Of a stretch of DNA of 64,000 bases, positions 11,015 through 20,288 are shown in pieces. Position numbers and translations under genes: made by a program. Each line of letters starts with the position of its first letter. Position 1 is the first letter of the stretch. The DNA comes from Rhodospirillaceae bacterium SYSU D60007 (GTDB lineage: Bacteria > Pseudomonadota > Alphaproteobacteria > Reyranellales > Reyranellaceae). The notes under the pieces were generated by a model. That model searched no databases, had not been told where the DNA came from, and saw only the letters and a program-made list of their open reading frames with translations. The stretch is taken from NCBI GenBank assembly GCA_003574685.1, contig QOCQ01000019.1, forward strand, positions 1 to 64,000, read 5' to 3'.

Positions 11015-11034
11015 GACCCTTCCGCCACCCTGTT

Positions 11035-12603
11035 TCAGCCGACGACGGCGCCCTGGATGCCGCCGCCGAAATCGATGCTGATGCCGCCCGCGAGGCGCAC
11101 ATTGCGCTGCGGCTCGACCGGCTGCACCGAGCCGTCGCGCAGCCGAGCATACCACGTTGCGGCCCCCGCGTTCTTCAATCCGATGACACCGGGATGACGC
11201 GGATGCACCGAAACCTCCGCGACCATCCCGCGGCCGCGCTCGCCAAGGGCCGGAATGGCGGCAAGATCGATGCGCGCCCCCGGCACCAGTGGGATATTGG
11301 CGCCCGCCACGTGCAGCGACAGCCCCGGCGCCACGGCCGAGGGCTGCATGGGCGTGGTCGCGGCCTCGCCGGGCGCCGCCGGCGCATGCGGCCAGGGATG
11401 GTGCGGCGGGGGCGGCGCCACCGGTGGCCCGGCATGCGGGTGACCCCATTGCGGCGGCGGCGGCGCGCCCCATTGCGGCGCGGCCGGCGGCCCGCCACCC
11501 CACTGCGGCGATACCGGCGGCGGCACGGGCGCATAGCCCGGGGCCGGCGCCATGCCATGGGCCGGCCCGGACGCACCGACGATGATCGAACCGCCCGTTT
11601 CGGCCCCCCGCCCGAAAATGCTGGCCTCAATCTGCCGCGCCTTCAGCAGGCAGGCGATCAGGGCCACGACGGTGGCCGCCGCGACGAGATAGTTCAGGGC
11701 ATCCCAGATCGTGCCCACCGAATTCCAGAAGGCGTGCAGGATCGAGGCCGTCAGCCAGCCGATCAGCAGCAGCATGGGCGCGCGCTTCGGCCGGATGACG
11801 GCCAGCCCGATGAAGTAGCCGAAGATGCCGGCATAGGCCATGTGGCCGGCGAGCCCATTGATGACGCGCGGGAAGAGCAGCATCAGCCCGAGCCCGAAGG
11901 CGCCGAGATCGTTGCCCTTGGTGGCCTTGAAGACGTTGGCCACGATGTTGGGCACATACTGGTCCCAGGTCTCGATGAAGATGAAGCCGGCGCCCGAGGC
12001 CACGCCCATGAGGATGCCGTCCAGCGGACCGCGCACCCGCAGCAGCTCGAAGATGGCCGGCGGTATGCCGCCGCGCATCCTGACGGCAAATACAGTAAGC
12101 GCCGCGCCGAACAGCACCGGGATGGATTTCATCAGCTCTTCCATCAGCCCGGCGCCGAAGAACATGCCGATGAAGGCGTTGAAGAAGATCGGCGATTTCG
12201 TGAGGTTGGCGCCGCCGGGCAGGATCTCGCGGAAGATGAAGATGAACAGGCGCAGGAAGGGCGGCGTCAGCAGGATGCAGATGACGATGATCGGAAAGGC
12301 GAAGTACCAGATCTTCCGGTCGGTGCGCGAATAGACGTAAACCGAGAACAGCGTCAGCATCAGCAGATACGCCGTGATCACCATGGTGAGCGAACGGAAC
12401 ACGCCGTAGCGCGCCTGCGGCGTCTGGGCGCTGATCAGTCCCTGCATCAGGCCGAACAGCAGCACCGTGGCGATGGCCGTCACGATCCCGAAGATGAACA
12501 ACGGGCTCTTGAACAGGCTGATCTTGCCCGAACGGATCGGCACGATCTCCGAAAACGACGCCTCGTCGTGATCGCGCGGTATCGGCGGCATGTGGTTGGC
12601 CAT
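11035..12603 (-). CDS. PrsW-type intramembrane metalloprotease with C-terminal FHA-like domain
   Basis: This 522-residue polytopic membrane protein has seven or more hydrophobic segments in its first 320 residues. PrsW family motifs are visible: MEELMK (Glu155, Glu156, Lys159), FIFIETWDQ (Glu211), GHMAYAGIFGY (His254) and HAFWN (His290). PrsW cleaves the anti-sigma factor RsiW in Bacillus. After a Pro/Gly-rich linker the last 95 residues form a beta-rich domain (HPRHPGVIGLKN, then IDFGGG) that is clearly related to the C-terminus of the kinase in this operon. The protein could link phosphorylation to membrane proteolysis. GGGGGAG lies 8 bases before ATG 12603. Confidence 0.88.
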   Translation of the reverse strand: MANHMPPIPRDHDEASFSEIVPIRSGKISLFKSPLFIFGIVTAIATVLLFGLMQGLISAQTPQARYGVFRSLTMVITAYLLMLTLFSVYVYSRTDRKIWYFAFPIIVICILLTPPFLRLFIFIFREILPGGANLTKSPIFFNAFIGMFFGAGLMEELMKSIPVLFGAALTVFAVRMRGGIPPAIFELLRVRGPLDGILMGVASGAGFIFIETWDQYVPNIVANVFKATKGNDLGAFGLGLMLLFPRVINGLAGHMAYAGIFGYFIGLAVIRPKRAPMLLLIGWLTASILHAFWNSVGTIWDALNYLVAAATVVALIACLLKARQIEASIFGRGAETGGSIIVGASGPAHGMAPAPGYAPVPPPVSPQWGGGPPAAPQWGAPPPPQWGHPHAGPPVAPPPPHHPWPHAPAAPGEAATTPMQPSAVAPGLSLHVAGANIPLVPGARIDLAAIPALGERGRGMVAEVSVHPRHPGVIGLKNAGAATWYARLRDGSVQPVEPQRNVRLAGGISIDFGGGIQGAVVG

Positions 12604-12650
12604 TGACCCCGTCTCCCCCGGCCTGGCGGCCGTCTGTAAGCAGTTCCCCG

Positions 12651-13481
12651 CTACGCCACCTGCGCGGGCGCGCCGACCGCAAGGCAGAGCGTCACGTCGT
12701 CGCCGCTGCCGCGGTGAGACACGTCGTTCAGCCATTTCTCAAGCTGGTCGAGCACGCTGGGCAGCCCCATCTTGCGGATGGAGTTGCGATAGTCGCGGGC
12801 AATCGAGCGAAAGGTGTTTTCGTCGGCGAATGACTTCGAAACGCCATCGGTCGACAGCATCACGAAATCGGGCCAGGCTTGGCCATCCTCCCGCCGGCAC
12901 GCGTAGACGCGGAAGCGGCGCGCAGCGTCGTCCAGGCAGAGCGAATAGGTCTGCTCGCCGAACAGCCCCTGATCGCTGGGCAGGGGCCGCTCGACATTGC
13001 CGTCGGGATAGCCAAACAGCACATCGCCGTCGCCGATCTGCAACGTGAGCATCCGGTCCGGACGGAAGGCCACCGCCGCCAGGGTCGTACCGTACGGCAC
13101 CAACCGTTCCTGCTCGGACTCGACCCAGTCGCTCTCGACAGGGTTGGCGGCCAGATCCTGGATCACAGCCTGACGCCAGCCGGAAATGACCGCTTCGACG
13201 ATCGCGTGCGCATCATCCTGCGGCTCCGGAACCTCGATGAAACGGCCGAGCACGGCCTTGGCCACGTCGACGGCCAGCCGCGCGCCAGCTTCGGAGCGAT
13301 AATAGGCAGCCCCGCCATGCCCATCGGCGATGGCGGCGGCGAAGGCGGGCACGGCCGCTTCTCCCGGCGCCACCGGCGTCACCCAGCCGATCGCGTCCTG
13401 GTTGGGCACGCCGCGCCTGACATGGGCAGCGCCACGAACGGACGCTCCGCCGAGCAACCAGGCCATACCGTTGGCCGTCAT
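12651..13481 (-). CDS. PP2C-type serine/threonine phosphatase
   Basis: The 276-residue protein has the PP2C fold pattern: NQDA near residue 28, the metal-binding ADGHGG (Asp53), YGTTLAAVA, LQIGDGDVLF, MLSTDGVSKSF and a terminal GSGDDVTL with the conserved aspartates. It is expected to dephosphorylate Ser/Thr targets of the kinase encoded just upstream, using two Mg or Mn ions. Its ATG overlaps the kinase TGA in an ATGA arrangement (13478-13481), which is strong evidence for coupled expression. No membrane segment or extra domain is seen. Confidence 0.93.
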   Translation of the reverse strand: MTANGMAWLLGGASVRGAAHVRRGVPNQDAIGWVTPVAPGEAAVPAFAAAIADGHGGAAYYRSEAGARLAVDVAKAVLGRFIEVPEPQDDAHAIVEAVISGWRQAVIQDLAANPVESDWVESEQERLVPYGTTLAAVAFRPDRMLTLQIGDGDVLFGYPDGNVERPLPSDQGLFGEQTYSLCLDDAARRFRVYACRREDGQAWPDFVMLSTDGVSKSFADENTFRSIARDYRNSIRKMGLPSVLDQLEKWLNDVSHRGSGDDVTLCLAVGAPAQVA

Positions 13482-14863
13482 GATGTCTGCCACTGCGGCG
13501 GCCTCGGGACGGATGCTGCCGGTGCCGCCGCCATCACGCGGCCCGTCCGGCGGCCGAAATCGATCGCCGCGCCATGCATGATGCGCACGGCACGCCCGGG
13601 TTCGACCGTCACGACACCGGCATCCGGCAGGGTCGCACGCCACGGCGCACCGGTCAGATTACGCAGGCCCCAGATGTTGGGCCGGTCGGGATGCGCCTCG
13701 ATCACCGCACCGTGCGTGGTGAAATCCAGCGCCCTTTCCGGGTTCAGATGGCGCAGGGCGATGCGGCCACCTGGCGAGAGGGTCACGACGTCCCGCCCGA
13801 ACAGCATCACCGGCGGCTTTGCCAGCGGCGCACCGCAGCTCACGCAGGCATGCGGCGCCAGCGCCTGACCACCGGCTTCCACATGCATTGCCTGCTCGAA
13901 GCCGCAGGCACGGCACGCGACGATGGCATCGACCATGCGGGCGAAGGCGCCGCGCCACTCCGGCTCAAGGATACGGTCGCCCGGCTGGCGCAGGCCGACG
14001 GTGAAGGACCGCGTGAACAGCGTGCGCACCGCCGGCGTCAGCGAGTTCCAGCGCGCCACAATCGGGTCGTGAAAGCCCGGTACCGGCCCGTTGGAGCCAT
14101 CGGTCGGGTCGAACAGGAACACGGGATGGGCGCCGTAAAGGCCGACCTCGGCCGAGGAATCCATGATCTGGATCTCGGCCTCGCGCCTTCCGTCGAGCGG
14201 ATGCCAGCCGTGCAGGATGTAGAAGAAGAGCACCGCCATGGAGAACAGGTCGGTCTTGGTGCTGGGCAGCGCGCGGCGCATCACCACCTCGGGCGCCATG
14301 AACTTGCGCGTGCCGAACACCGAGGCGTCCATGCCGTCGACGTCGACATTGTCGTTGTCGCAGATGACGACGTCGCCGGTGCCGGGGTTCAGAAAGATGT
14401 TGCCGAAATTGATGTCCTGGTAGCAGAAGCCGCGTGCGTGCAGCTCAAGGAAGTTGTGCGCCACGCTGTGGCAGACCAGCACCCGTCTGGCCAGCGGCAG
14501 GTCCAGCCGATTGGGCGGCCGCGCGATCAGCCCACGCATGCCGGCGTATTCGCCCTGGCGCAGGGGCATCACATAGCCGAAACTGGGGCTGTTGCTGACC
14601 TCGACCAGGTCGATCGGCCAGAGGAAGCGGTCGGTCGGCGGACCCACGCCAATCGCCCGCGACAGGCGTGCGCGCAATGTGCGGTCGACCTGCACGATGC
14701 TGTCGTGATACCACTTCAGCGCAAAGCGCGAGCCCTCGATGTCCACCGTATAGACGGCGCCCTGCCCGCCGGCGCCGAGCAGGTTCACGACACGCCCGTG
14801 CCGCCTCCCCCGCACCGTCAGGAAGGAGGTTCCCAGCGGCAGATCCTCCGCCCGCCCCGTCAT
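13478..14863 (-). CDS. Protein kinase with zinc ribbon and C-terminal FHA-like domain
   Basis: The 461-residue protein opens with a kinase domain. The glycine loop is LGAGGQGAVY (29-38) and the ATP lysine is in FALKW (Lys50). The catalytic loop reads YQDINFGN (Asp150, Asn155) instead of HRDxxxxN, the metal motif reads CDNDN instead of DFG, and the activation segment ends TRKFMAPE. A four-Cys zinc ribbon (CRACG at 317 and CVSCG at 340) follows. Residues from about 353 form a beta-rich FHA-like domain shared with the PrsW protein. ATG 14863 is preferred to a TTG nine codons upstream. It is first in the operon. Confidence 0.9.
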   Translation of the reverse strand: MTGRAEDLPLGTSFLTVRGRRHGRVVNLLGAGGQGAVYTVDIEGSRFALKWYHDSIVQVDRTLRARLSRAIGVGPPTDRFLWPIDLVEVSNSPSFGYVMPLRQGEYAGMRGLIARPPNRLDLPLARRVLVCHSVAHNFLELHARGFCYQDINFGNIFLNPGTGDVVICDNDNVDVDGMDASVFGTRKFMAPEVVMRRALPSTKTDLFSMAVLFFYILHGWHPLDGRREAEIQIMDSSAEVGLYGAHPVFLFDPTDGSNGPVPGFHDPIVARWNSLTPAVRTLFTRSFTVGLRQPGDRILEPEWRGAFARMVDAIVACRACGFEQAMHVEAGGQALAPHACVSCGAPLAKPPVMLFGRDVVTLSPGGRIALRHLNPERALDFTTHGAVIEAHPDRPNIWGLRNLTGAPWRATLPDAGVVTVEPGRAVRIMHGAAIDFGRRTGRVMAAAPAASVPRPPQWQTS

Positions 14864-15012
14864 CGTTCTGCCCGTACGGCCCGTCTTCAACCCCCGGACC
14901 GCGCCCGCCGCAATCCATGGTGCAAATTTACATCACGCGCCCCGTCCTGCCTAGCATTTGCGCGCCTGCGCACGACGTTCGCAGGGCCTCTGCGAGAGGT
15001 CGCGCATGACGC

Positions 15013-15888
15013 TCAGACGGTCAGCGCGCCCTCGACGCACGTGACGCACTGGCCGCCCAGCCTGACGATGCCGTGGCCGTCGATTTCGACCTGGATGCGC
15101 CCGGCGCGGCCCACCTGGCAGCCCTGCGACGCCGTGTAGCGCCGCCCGAGCACATCCATCAGCCCGCCGTCGCGAACGAAGACCGCGACGCAGCCGTTGC
15201 CGCTGCCGCAGACCGGATCCTCGTCAATGCCGTCGGAGGGTGCGAACGAGCGCACCTCGATCGCCGCGGGTCCGTCTGGCGGATAAAGCCCGAACACGGT
15301 AACCCCGGTGGCCTCCAACCGGTGCTCCAGCACCTTCATGCGCGCGAGGTCGGGCCGCAGGCCGATCACTGCCGCCGCATCGGCCAGCCGCGCCACGATC
15401 CAGCGCGGCCCGACGTCGATGACCCGCGGCGCGGGCGCATCCGCGACCGGCGCACCCAGGACGGCCGACAGCTCCTCGAGATCAGCAGGCATCAGTTCGC
15501 GCACTGTGGCCGGCGGCAGCTCCAGCGTCAGCACCCGCTCGCGGCCGGCGCCGCTTGCCGCCAGGTTGACCAGACCCACCTGGCATTCCTGCACCAGCCG
15601 GCCCTCGCGCAGCGCCGCCACGCCCGCATCAAGCACCGCATGCGCCGTGCCAAGCGTCGGATGGCCCGCGAAAGGCAATTCGCGTGCCGGTGTGAAGATG
15701 CGCACGCGGTAGTCGGCGCCGGGCTGGGACGGCCTCAGCACGAACGTCGTTTCCGAGAGGTTCGTCCAGTTGGCGATGCGCTGCATCGTCTCGGTATCCA
15801 GCTCATCGGCGTTGAGCACGACGGCCACCGGGTTGCCGGCAAACGGCGCGCCGGTGAAGACATCGACCTGCTTGAACGGCAGTGGCAT
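15013..15888 (-). CDS. PhzF family isomerase
   Basis: At 291 residues this is a typical PhzF-fold protein: it starts with FKQVDVFTGAPFAGNPVAVV, has the catalytic Glu in TNLSETTFV, the FAGHPTLGTA motif and DEDPVCGSGNGC near the C-terminus. PhzF itself isomerises dihydro-3-hydroxyanthranilate in phenazine synthesis, but no other phenazine gene is present, so the substrate is unknown. GGAG sits 8 bases before ATG 15888. About 150 bases separate it from the kinase operon on the same strand, so it may be transcribed upstream of, or with, that operon. Confidence 0.9.
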   Translation of the reverse strand: MPLPFKQVDVFTGAPFAGNPVAVVLNADELDTETMQRIANWTNLSETTFVLRPSQPGADYRVRIFTPARELPFAGHPTLGTAHAVLDAGVAALREGRLVQECQVGLVNLAASGAGRERVLTLELPPATVRELMPADLEELSAVLGAPVADAPAPRVIDVGPRWIVARLADAAAVIGLRPDLARMKVLEHRLEATGVTVFGLYPPDGPAAIEVRSFAPSDGIDEDPVCGSGNGCVAVFVRDGGLMDVLGRRYTASQGCQVGRAGRIQVEIDGHGIVRLGGQCVTCVEGALTV

Positions 15889-15979
15889 GGGGGTGCTCCG
15901 GCGTGGAAGAACGTGGCCCCGCAATAGGCCTGCGCCCGCCAGCCGGCAACGCCTGAGTTGCCTTCACACGAATGGCCTT

Positions 15980-16082
15980 GGGAGCGCGGGCATCTTGCCC
16001 GCATCGGCGCGTCAGCGCCGACCGCGCAAGGTTCGCCCTCCGCTTGCGCTCCGGGCGATGCGGGCAGGATGCCCGCGCTCCC
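15980..16082. repeat. Family-A palindromic repeat, copy 1
   Basis: Two 25-base arms, GGGAGCGCGGGCATCTTGCC... and its near-perfect complement (one mismatch), flank a 53-base centre with CGGCGC-GTCA-GCGCCG. The same arms occur at 41006-41103 and 45682-45770. It lies between divergent genes phzF-like and the dienelactone hydrolase. There is no coding capacity. Confidence 0.85.
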
Positions 16083-16175
16083 AGCCGCATGATGCCTGCG
16101 CGACCACCGGGTGACGTCGGCGGCAGGGTCGTCTAGCATTGCTGCAGGATAATCCAGAAGCCGGAGGACAGAACG

Positions 16176-16838
16176 ATGGGCGCGGTGATTGATGTCAAAC
16201 GGCCGGATGGCGGCAGCGTGCGCGGTTATCTGGCGGAAGCCGGCCGCGGCAAGCCGGGTGTGGTGGTGATCCAGGAGTGGTGGGGGCTGAACGACCAGAT
16301 CATGGGCGTGGCCGACCGCTTCGCGCGCGCCGGCTACAACGCTCTGGCGCCCGATCTGTACAAGGGCCGTGTCACGACCAAGCCGGACGAGGCCAACCAC
16401 ATGATGGAAGGGCTCGATTTCCCCGGCGCCACCAGTCAGGACATTCGCGGGGCCGTCCAGCACCTCAAGGGCATGAGCGGCAAGGTCGCCGTGATGGGCT
16501 TCTGCATGGGCGGTGCGCTCACAGTCGCAGCGTGCGTGCACGTGCCCGAAGCCGATGCGGGCGTCTGCTTTTATGGCATTCCTCCGAAGGATTTTGCCGA
16601 CCCGGCGAAGATCACCAAGCCCTTCCAGGGCCATTTCGCCAACAAGGATGACTGGTGCACGCCGGCGGCGGTGGACGAGCTGGCCGCCGCCATGCAGAAG
16701 GCCGGCCAGAAACCCGACATCCACCGCTACGATGCCGCGCATGCCTTCGCCAACGAGCGCAGCGAAGCCTACGACGTGAACTGCGCCAACCAGGCGTGGG
16801 AGCGCATGCTGTCGTTCCTCGGCAAGACCCTGAAGTAG
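16176..16838 (+). CDS. Dienelactone hydrolase
   Basis: The 220-residue enzyme is closer to classical dienelactone hydrolases (carboxymethylenebutenolidase) than the protein at 3.5 kb. It shows the [11 protein letters not shown] oxyanion and Glu region, the nucleophile motif GFCMGG with Cys, an acidic residue in HFANKDDWC and the catalytic His in AAHAFAN. The classical reaction hydrolyses dienelactone to maleylacetate in the cytoplasm. No chlorocatechol genes adjoin it, so it is probably a general hydrolase. GGAGG precedes the ATG. plsY starts 20 bases after its stop. Confidence 0.92.
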   Translation: MGAVIDVKRPDGGSVRGYLAEAGRGKPGVVVIQEWWGLNDQIMGVADRFARAGYNALAPDLYKGRVTTKPDEANHMMEGLDFPGATSQDIRGAVQHLKGMSGKVAVMGFCMGGALTVAACVHVPEADAGVCFYGIPPKDFADPAKITKPFQGHFANKDDWCTPAAVDELAAAMQKAGQKPDIHRYDAAHAFANERSEAYDVNCANQAWERMLSFLGKTLK

Positions 16839-16857
16839 CAGAAGCCGCGGCAGCGCC

Positions 16858-17508
16858 GTGCCCGCATCGCCCTACGCCATCGCCGTCGTCTGGCCGTGGC
16901 TGCTGGCCGGGCTGGCGTTCGGCTATCTGCTGGGCTCGATTCCGTTCGGGCTGATTTTCACCCGCCTGGCCGGTCTGGGCGACATTCGCAAGGTCGGTTC
17001 GGGCAATATCGGCGCCACCAACGTGCTGCGCACCGGCAGCAAGGGCATCGCTGCGGCGACCCTGCTGGCGGACGCCGCCAAGGGCGCCGCGGCGGTGCTG
17101 CTGGCAGCGTGGTACGCCGGCGAACCGGTTTCGCTGGCGGCCGGGCTGGGGGCGGTGCTGGGGCACTGCTTCCCGGTATGGCTGCGGTTCAAGGGCGGCA
17201 AGGGTGTGGCCACGACGCTGGGGACGCTGCTCGCCTGGTCATGGCCGCTGGGCATTTTGGCCTGCCTGCTGTGGCTCTTGCTCGCGGCGCTGTTTCGCAT
17301 CTCCTCGCTGTCGGCGCTGCTGGGTCTGGCGCTCACCGCGGGCTTGGCGTGGCTCTTCGCGTTCGTGCCGCCCTGGGGCTATGCCCTGTCGTCACTGCCG
17401 CTCGCGATCATGCTTAGTCTGGTGGTCGCGCTGGTCTGGGCCATGCACCACGAGAACATCACCCGCTTGCTGGCCGGCACGGAGCCGAAGATCGGCGGTG
17501 CAGATTGA
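16858..17508 (+). CDS. plsY: Glycerol-3-phosphate acyltransferase PlsY
   Basis: PlsY transfers the acyl group from acyl-phosphate to glycerol-3-phosphate, the first step of phospholipid synthesis, in the inner membrane. The 216-residue protein has the expected hydrophobic segments and the family motifs [19 protein letters not shown], a [19 protein letters not shown] block and [16 protein letters not shown] at the C-terminus. A GTG start is used. In many alphaproteobacteria plsY lies directly before dprA and topA; here about 5 kb of unrelated genes separate them. Confidence 0.95.
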   Translation: MPASPYAIAVVWPWLLAGLAFGYLLGSIPFGLIFTRLAGLGDIRKVGSGNIGATNVLRTGSKGIAAATLLADAAKGAAAVLLAAWYAGEPVSLAAGLGAVLGHCFPVWLRFKGGKGVATTLGTLLAWSWPLGILACLLWLLLAALFRISSLSALLGLALTAGLAWLFAFVPPWGYALSSLPLAIMLSLVVALVWAMHHENITRLLAGTEPKIGGAD

Positions 17509-17514
17509 CGGTGG

Positions 17515-18381
17515 TCACGCCGGCACAAACTCGATGACGTTGCCGCAGGCGTCTGCCGGGCCGACGGCAAGGCCGTCGCTGGTCTTCATAGTGGTAACCC
17601 CGGCCTCGGCGAGACATCGCGCGGTCTCCGACAGGCTGGCCACGGCGATGCGATAGCCGCGGTAGGCAGCGCCACCAACCGGCAGCGGTTCAAAACCAAC
17701 CGCGCCGGGAAAGCGGCGCGTGAAGTCGTCCTGGCTGTAGATCGCAAGCTCGGTCGTGCCGGGGGTCACATACCAGCCGCCATCGCGTTGCTGGCGCGCC
17801 GTTGCGCCGAACAGCCGCTCGTACCAGGCCACAGTCGCCGGCACGTCGCTGGCAACGGCGAGCACGCAGAGCAGGTGCTGTGCCGTGTTGGGATGAACCT
17901 GCCAGTCCTTGCGCAGATAGAGATCGAGCGTGTGGTACTGGCAGGCATTGAAGCCCAGCGGCGCAGGAACGGGCAGCAGCACGTGGAACTCCGGCCACAC
18001 CGAGCCCTCGCCCGGGATCACCCATTCGCGCCGCACGTGGACGGGCGATGCGAAAGGATAGCCGTCCGCCACCAGCTCCTCCTGCGCGGCCTGCGCGTCA
18101 GGCGTCATCATCACCATCGACTTCACGCCTTCGACGCCCGACAGCACACCGGCCATGACCGGCGGCAGCTTCGTACGGTCACGCGCCGCCATCAACTCGA
18201 CGAAATTCGCCGTGCCCGCCCGCCGTGGCCTGAACAGTGCCAGGCGGTTGACGATACCCATCGCCTCGATGTCCGACTCCGGACTGAGCGCGAAGCCCAG
18301 CCGCCGGTACGCTGCCGCAGCACGATCCAGATCGGCGACCCAGGTCAGCAGGTGATCGATCTCGGCGATGCCGTGCTTCAT
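17515..18381 (-). CDS. VOC / glyoxalase-like domain protein
   Basis: The 288-residue protein starts IDHLLTWVADLDRAAAAYRRLGF, the usual opening of a vicinal-oxygen-chelate domain of the glyoxalase_3 type. A second betaalphabetabetabeta unit starts around YHTLDLYLRKDW. It has plausible metal ligands (His near the N-terminus, FVELMA later) but I cannot fix all of them. The activity is unknown. Its ATG overlaps the TGA of the racemase-like gene in an ATGA, but in this orientation the VOC gene is downstream of nothing: the racemase gene ends where this one... reads in: the order on the minus strand is racemase, then VOC, and the two are coupled. Confidence 0.8.
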   Translation of the reverse strand: MKHGIAEIDHLLTWVADLDRAAAAYRRLGFALSPESDIEAMGIVNRLALFRPRRAGTANFVELMAARDRTKLPPVMAGVLSGVEGVKSMVMMTPDAQAAQEELVADGYPFASPVHVRREWVIPGEGSVWPEFHVLLPVPAPLGFNACQYHTLDLYLRKDWQVHPNTAQHLLCVLAVASDVPATVAWYERLFGATARQQRDGGWYVTPGTTELAIYSQDDFTRRFPGAVGFEPLPVGGAAYRGYRIAVASLSETARCLAEAGVTTMKTSDGLAVGPADACGNVIEFVPA

Positions 18382-19103
18382 GCGATTCCCTCCAGCGCGA
18401 AATCGAGTGCCGCCCTGACGTGCAGCTCAACGGTGTCGAAGACGGGCAACCCGAACGATTCGCCGCGCAGCAGCACCGGCAATTCGGTGCAGCACAGTGC
18501 CGCCGCGTCGAAGCCTTGTTCTGGCAAGGCTTCGACAAGCTTCCGCGCCGCGCTCCGGACCTCCGGCGTGAATCGCCCGCGTGCGAGATCGTCGAAGATC
18601 ATCCTGTCGATGCGTTCCACCGTGGCATCGTCGGGCGCTGCAACGGCGATGCCGTGCGCCGAGAGGGCAGCGTCGAACAGTGTGCCGCGGGCCACGAAGC
18701 GCGTGCCGAGGATGGCCACCCGCCGGACTTTTCCGGCCGCGGCGCCCGCTGCCAGCGCGTCCGCGACATGAATGAGCGGCACGCGGATGCCCGCGCGCAC
18801 CATGTCGGCCTGCAGATGCGCCGTATTCGCCGCCAGCAGCACGCAGGCGGCGCCCGCATGTTCCAGGCGTTGCGCGCTCGCCCGCAGCATGCGTCCGATG
18901 GCCGGCCAGTCCTCGCGATTGGCCAGCTTTTCGATCTCGCCGAAATCGAGCGAGTCGACCAGGATGCGCACCGTGTGGGCGCTGTCAGGCTGCTGCAATC
19001 GCAGGCGTGCATTGGAGAGGCGATTGAGCCGGTCGTAGTACAGCGCCGTGGCTTCCCACGTCAGGCCGCCGACGATGCCGATCACGCGCGGAAGATGGAC
19101 CAT
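18378..19103 (-). CDS. Aspartate/glutamate racemase family protein
   Basis: The 241-residue protein has the family opening VIGIVGGLTWEATALYYDRLN and two half-domains. The second catalytic site is intact as CCTELP. The first reads LLAANTAH, where racemases usually have Cys (or Thr) followed by NTxH; here Ala stands in its place. A one-cysteine member may be stereospecific, act as a lyase or decarboxylase-like enzyme, or have a different substrate. ATG 19103 is used; a GTG three codons upstream is possible. It is the upstream partner of the VOC gene, with a 4-base ATGA overlap. Confidence 0.85.
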   Translation of the reverse strand: MVHLPRVIGIVGGLTWEATALYYDRLNRLSNARLRLQQPDSAHTVRILVDSLDFGEIEKLANREDWPAIGRMLRASAQRLEHAGAACVLLAANTAHLQADMVRAGIRVPLIHVADALAAGAAAGKVRRVAILGTRFVARGTLFDAALSAHGIAVAAPDDATVERIDRMIFDDLARGRFTPEVRSAARKLVEALPEQGFDAAALCCTELPVLLRGESFGLPVFDTVELHVRAALDFALEGIA

Positions 19104-19292
19104 GGTACTCACGCCAGAGGATCAATGCCCGCACATTGCCATAACGGGCAGCGGGCAACGCAAGCACTTCGTCGGCCGCCCTGCGGTCAGCTTTCCGCGT
19201 GACTTGCCGCGCGGCCCGGCGGAAAATCCGGCAAACGAAAAGCGGCCGGATTGCCGCCGGCGGATGCGGACCAGGCCGCCCGGAGGGACGCC

Positions 19293-20276
19293 ATGGACAC
19301 GCATGTCACCGCCCCGAGCGGCGCTGCCGCGCATATCGTCGTGGTGCCGATCAACGGCAACATCGGCGCGGAAATCCGGGGCGTCGACCTGCGCCGCCCG
19401 CTGCAACCGGCCGAGTTCCGGGTGGTCCACGACGCGCTGGTGCGTCACGGCGTCATTATCCTGCGCGACCAGGACATCACGCTGGAGCAGCAGATGGCCT
19501 TCGGCCGGCTGTTCGGCGAGCTGTCGATTCATCCCTTCTCGCCCAATCTGGACGACAAGCGCGAGGTGATCGTCCTCGACTATTCGAAGGATAACCCGCC
19601 GCATCTCACCGATCAGTGGCACGCCGACGAGACGTTCCGCGCTGCCCCGCCGCTGGGCACCATCCTGCGCGCCCGCGTCGTGCCCGAGATTGGCGGCGAC
19701 ACGCTGTTTGCCAGCATGACGGCTGCCTATACCGGCCTGTCCGAGCGCTTGAAGCAGTACATCCACGGGCTGGAAGCCCTGCACGATTTCAAGCCGTGGC
19801 GGCCGCTCTTCACCAGCTCGGAGGCTCACCAGAAGAAGCTGCGGGAGATCGAGGCACGCTTTCCCAATCCGTGGCATCCCGTGGTGCGGGTGCATCCCGT
19901 ATCGGGCCGGCGGATCCTCAATGTCAACGCGCAGTTCTGCGTGAAGCTGCGGGGGCTGCGCGACGACGAGAGCAGCATGATCCTGCAATACCTCTACAGC
20001 CGGGCCGCGATTCCCGAGTATCAGCTGCGCGTCCGCTGGGCGCCCAATACCGTGGTGATGTGGGACAATCGCTCGGTGCAGCACTACGCGGCGCACGACT
20101 ACTATCCGCAGCGGCGGACCATGGAGCGCGTGACCGTGGCCGGCGATCCCGTGATCGGCGTCAGCGGCCCCTACACGCCCGAAGAGAATATCGAGCCGCT
20201 GCCCGACGGCAAGGGCGCCAGGATCGCACCACCGGGCCAGCGTCCGATCCGCGAATTCGAACGCGACTTCTACTGA
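19293..20276 (+). CDS. TauD/TfdA family Fe(II)/2-oxoglutarate dioxygenase
   Basis: The protein has 327 residues. Iron ligands are seen as WHADETF (His-x-Asp) and, in the last third, VQHYAAHDY (distal His), with the 2-oxoglutarate Arg in RRTMERVT. Members hydroxylate taurine, alkylsulfates or phenoxyacetates; the substrate here is unknown. GGAGGG lies before ATG 19293. A Bug-type binding protein follows 12 bases downstream, which suggests that the operon takes up and oxidises a small organic acid or sulfonate. Confidence 0.92.
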   Translation: MDTHVTAPSGAAAHIVVVPINGNIGAEIRGVDLRRPLQPAEFRVVHDALVRHGVIILRDQDITLEQQMAFGRLFGELSIHPFSPNLDDKREVIVLDYSKDNPPHLTDQWHADETFRAAPPLGTILRARVVPEIGGDTLFASMTAAYTGLSERLKQYIHGLEALHDFKPWRPLFTSSEAHQKKLREIEARFPNPWHPVVRVHPVSGRRILNVNAQFCVKLRGLRDDESSMILQYLYSRAAIPEYQLRVRWAPNTVVMWDNRSVQHYAAHDYYPQRRTMERVTVAGDPVIGVSGPYTPEENIEPLPDGKGARIAPPGQRPIREFERDFY

Positions 20277-20288
20277 GGGGAGCTTCCC

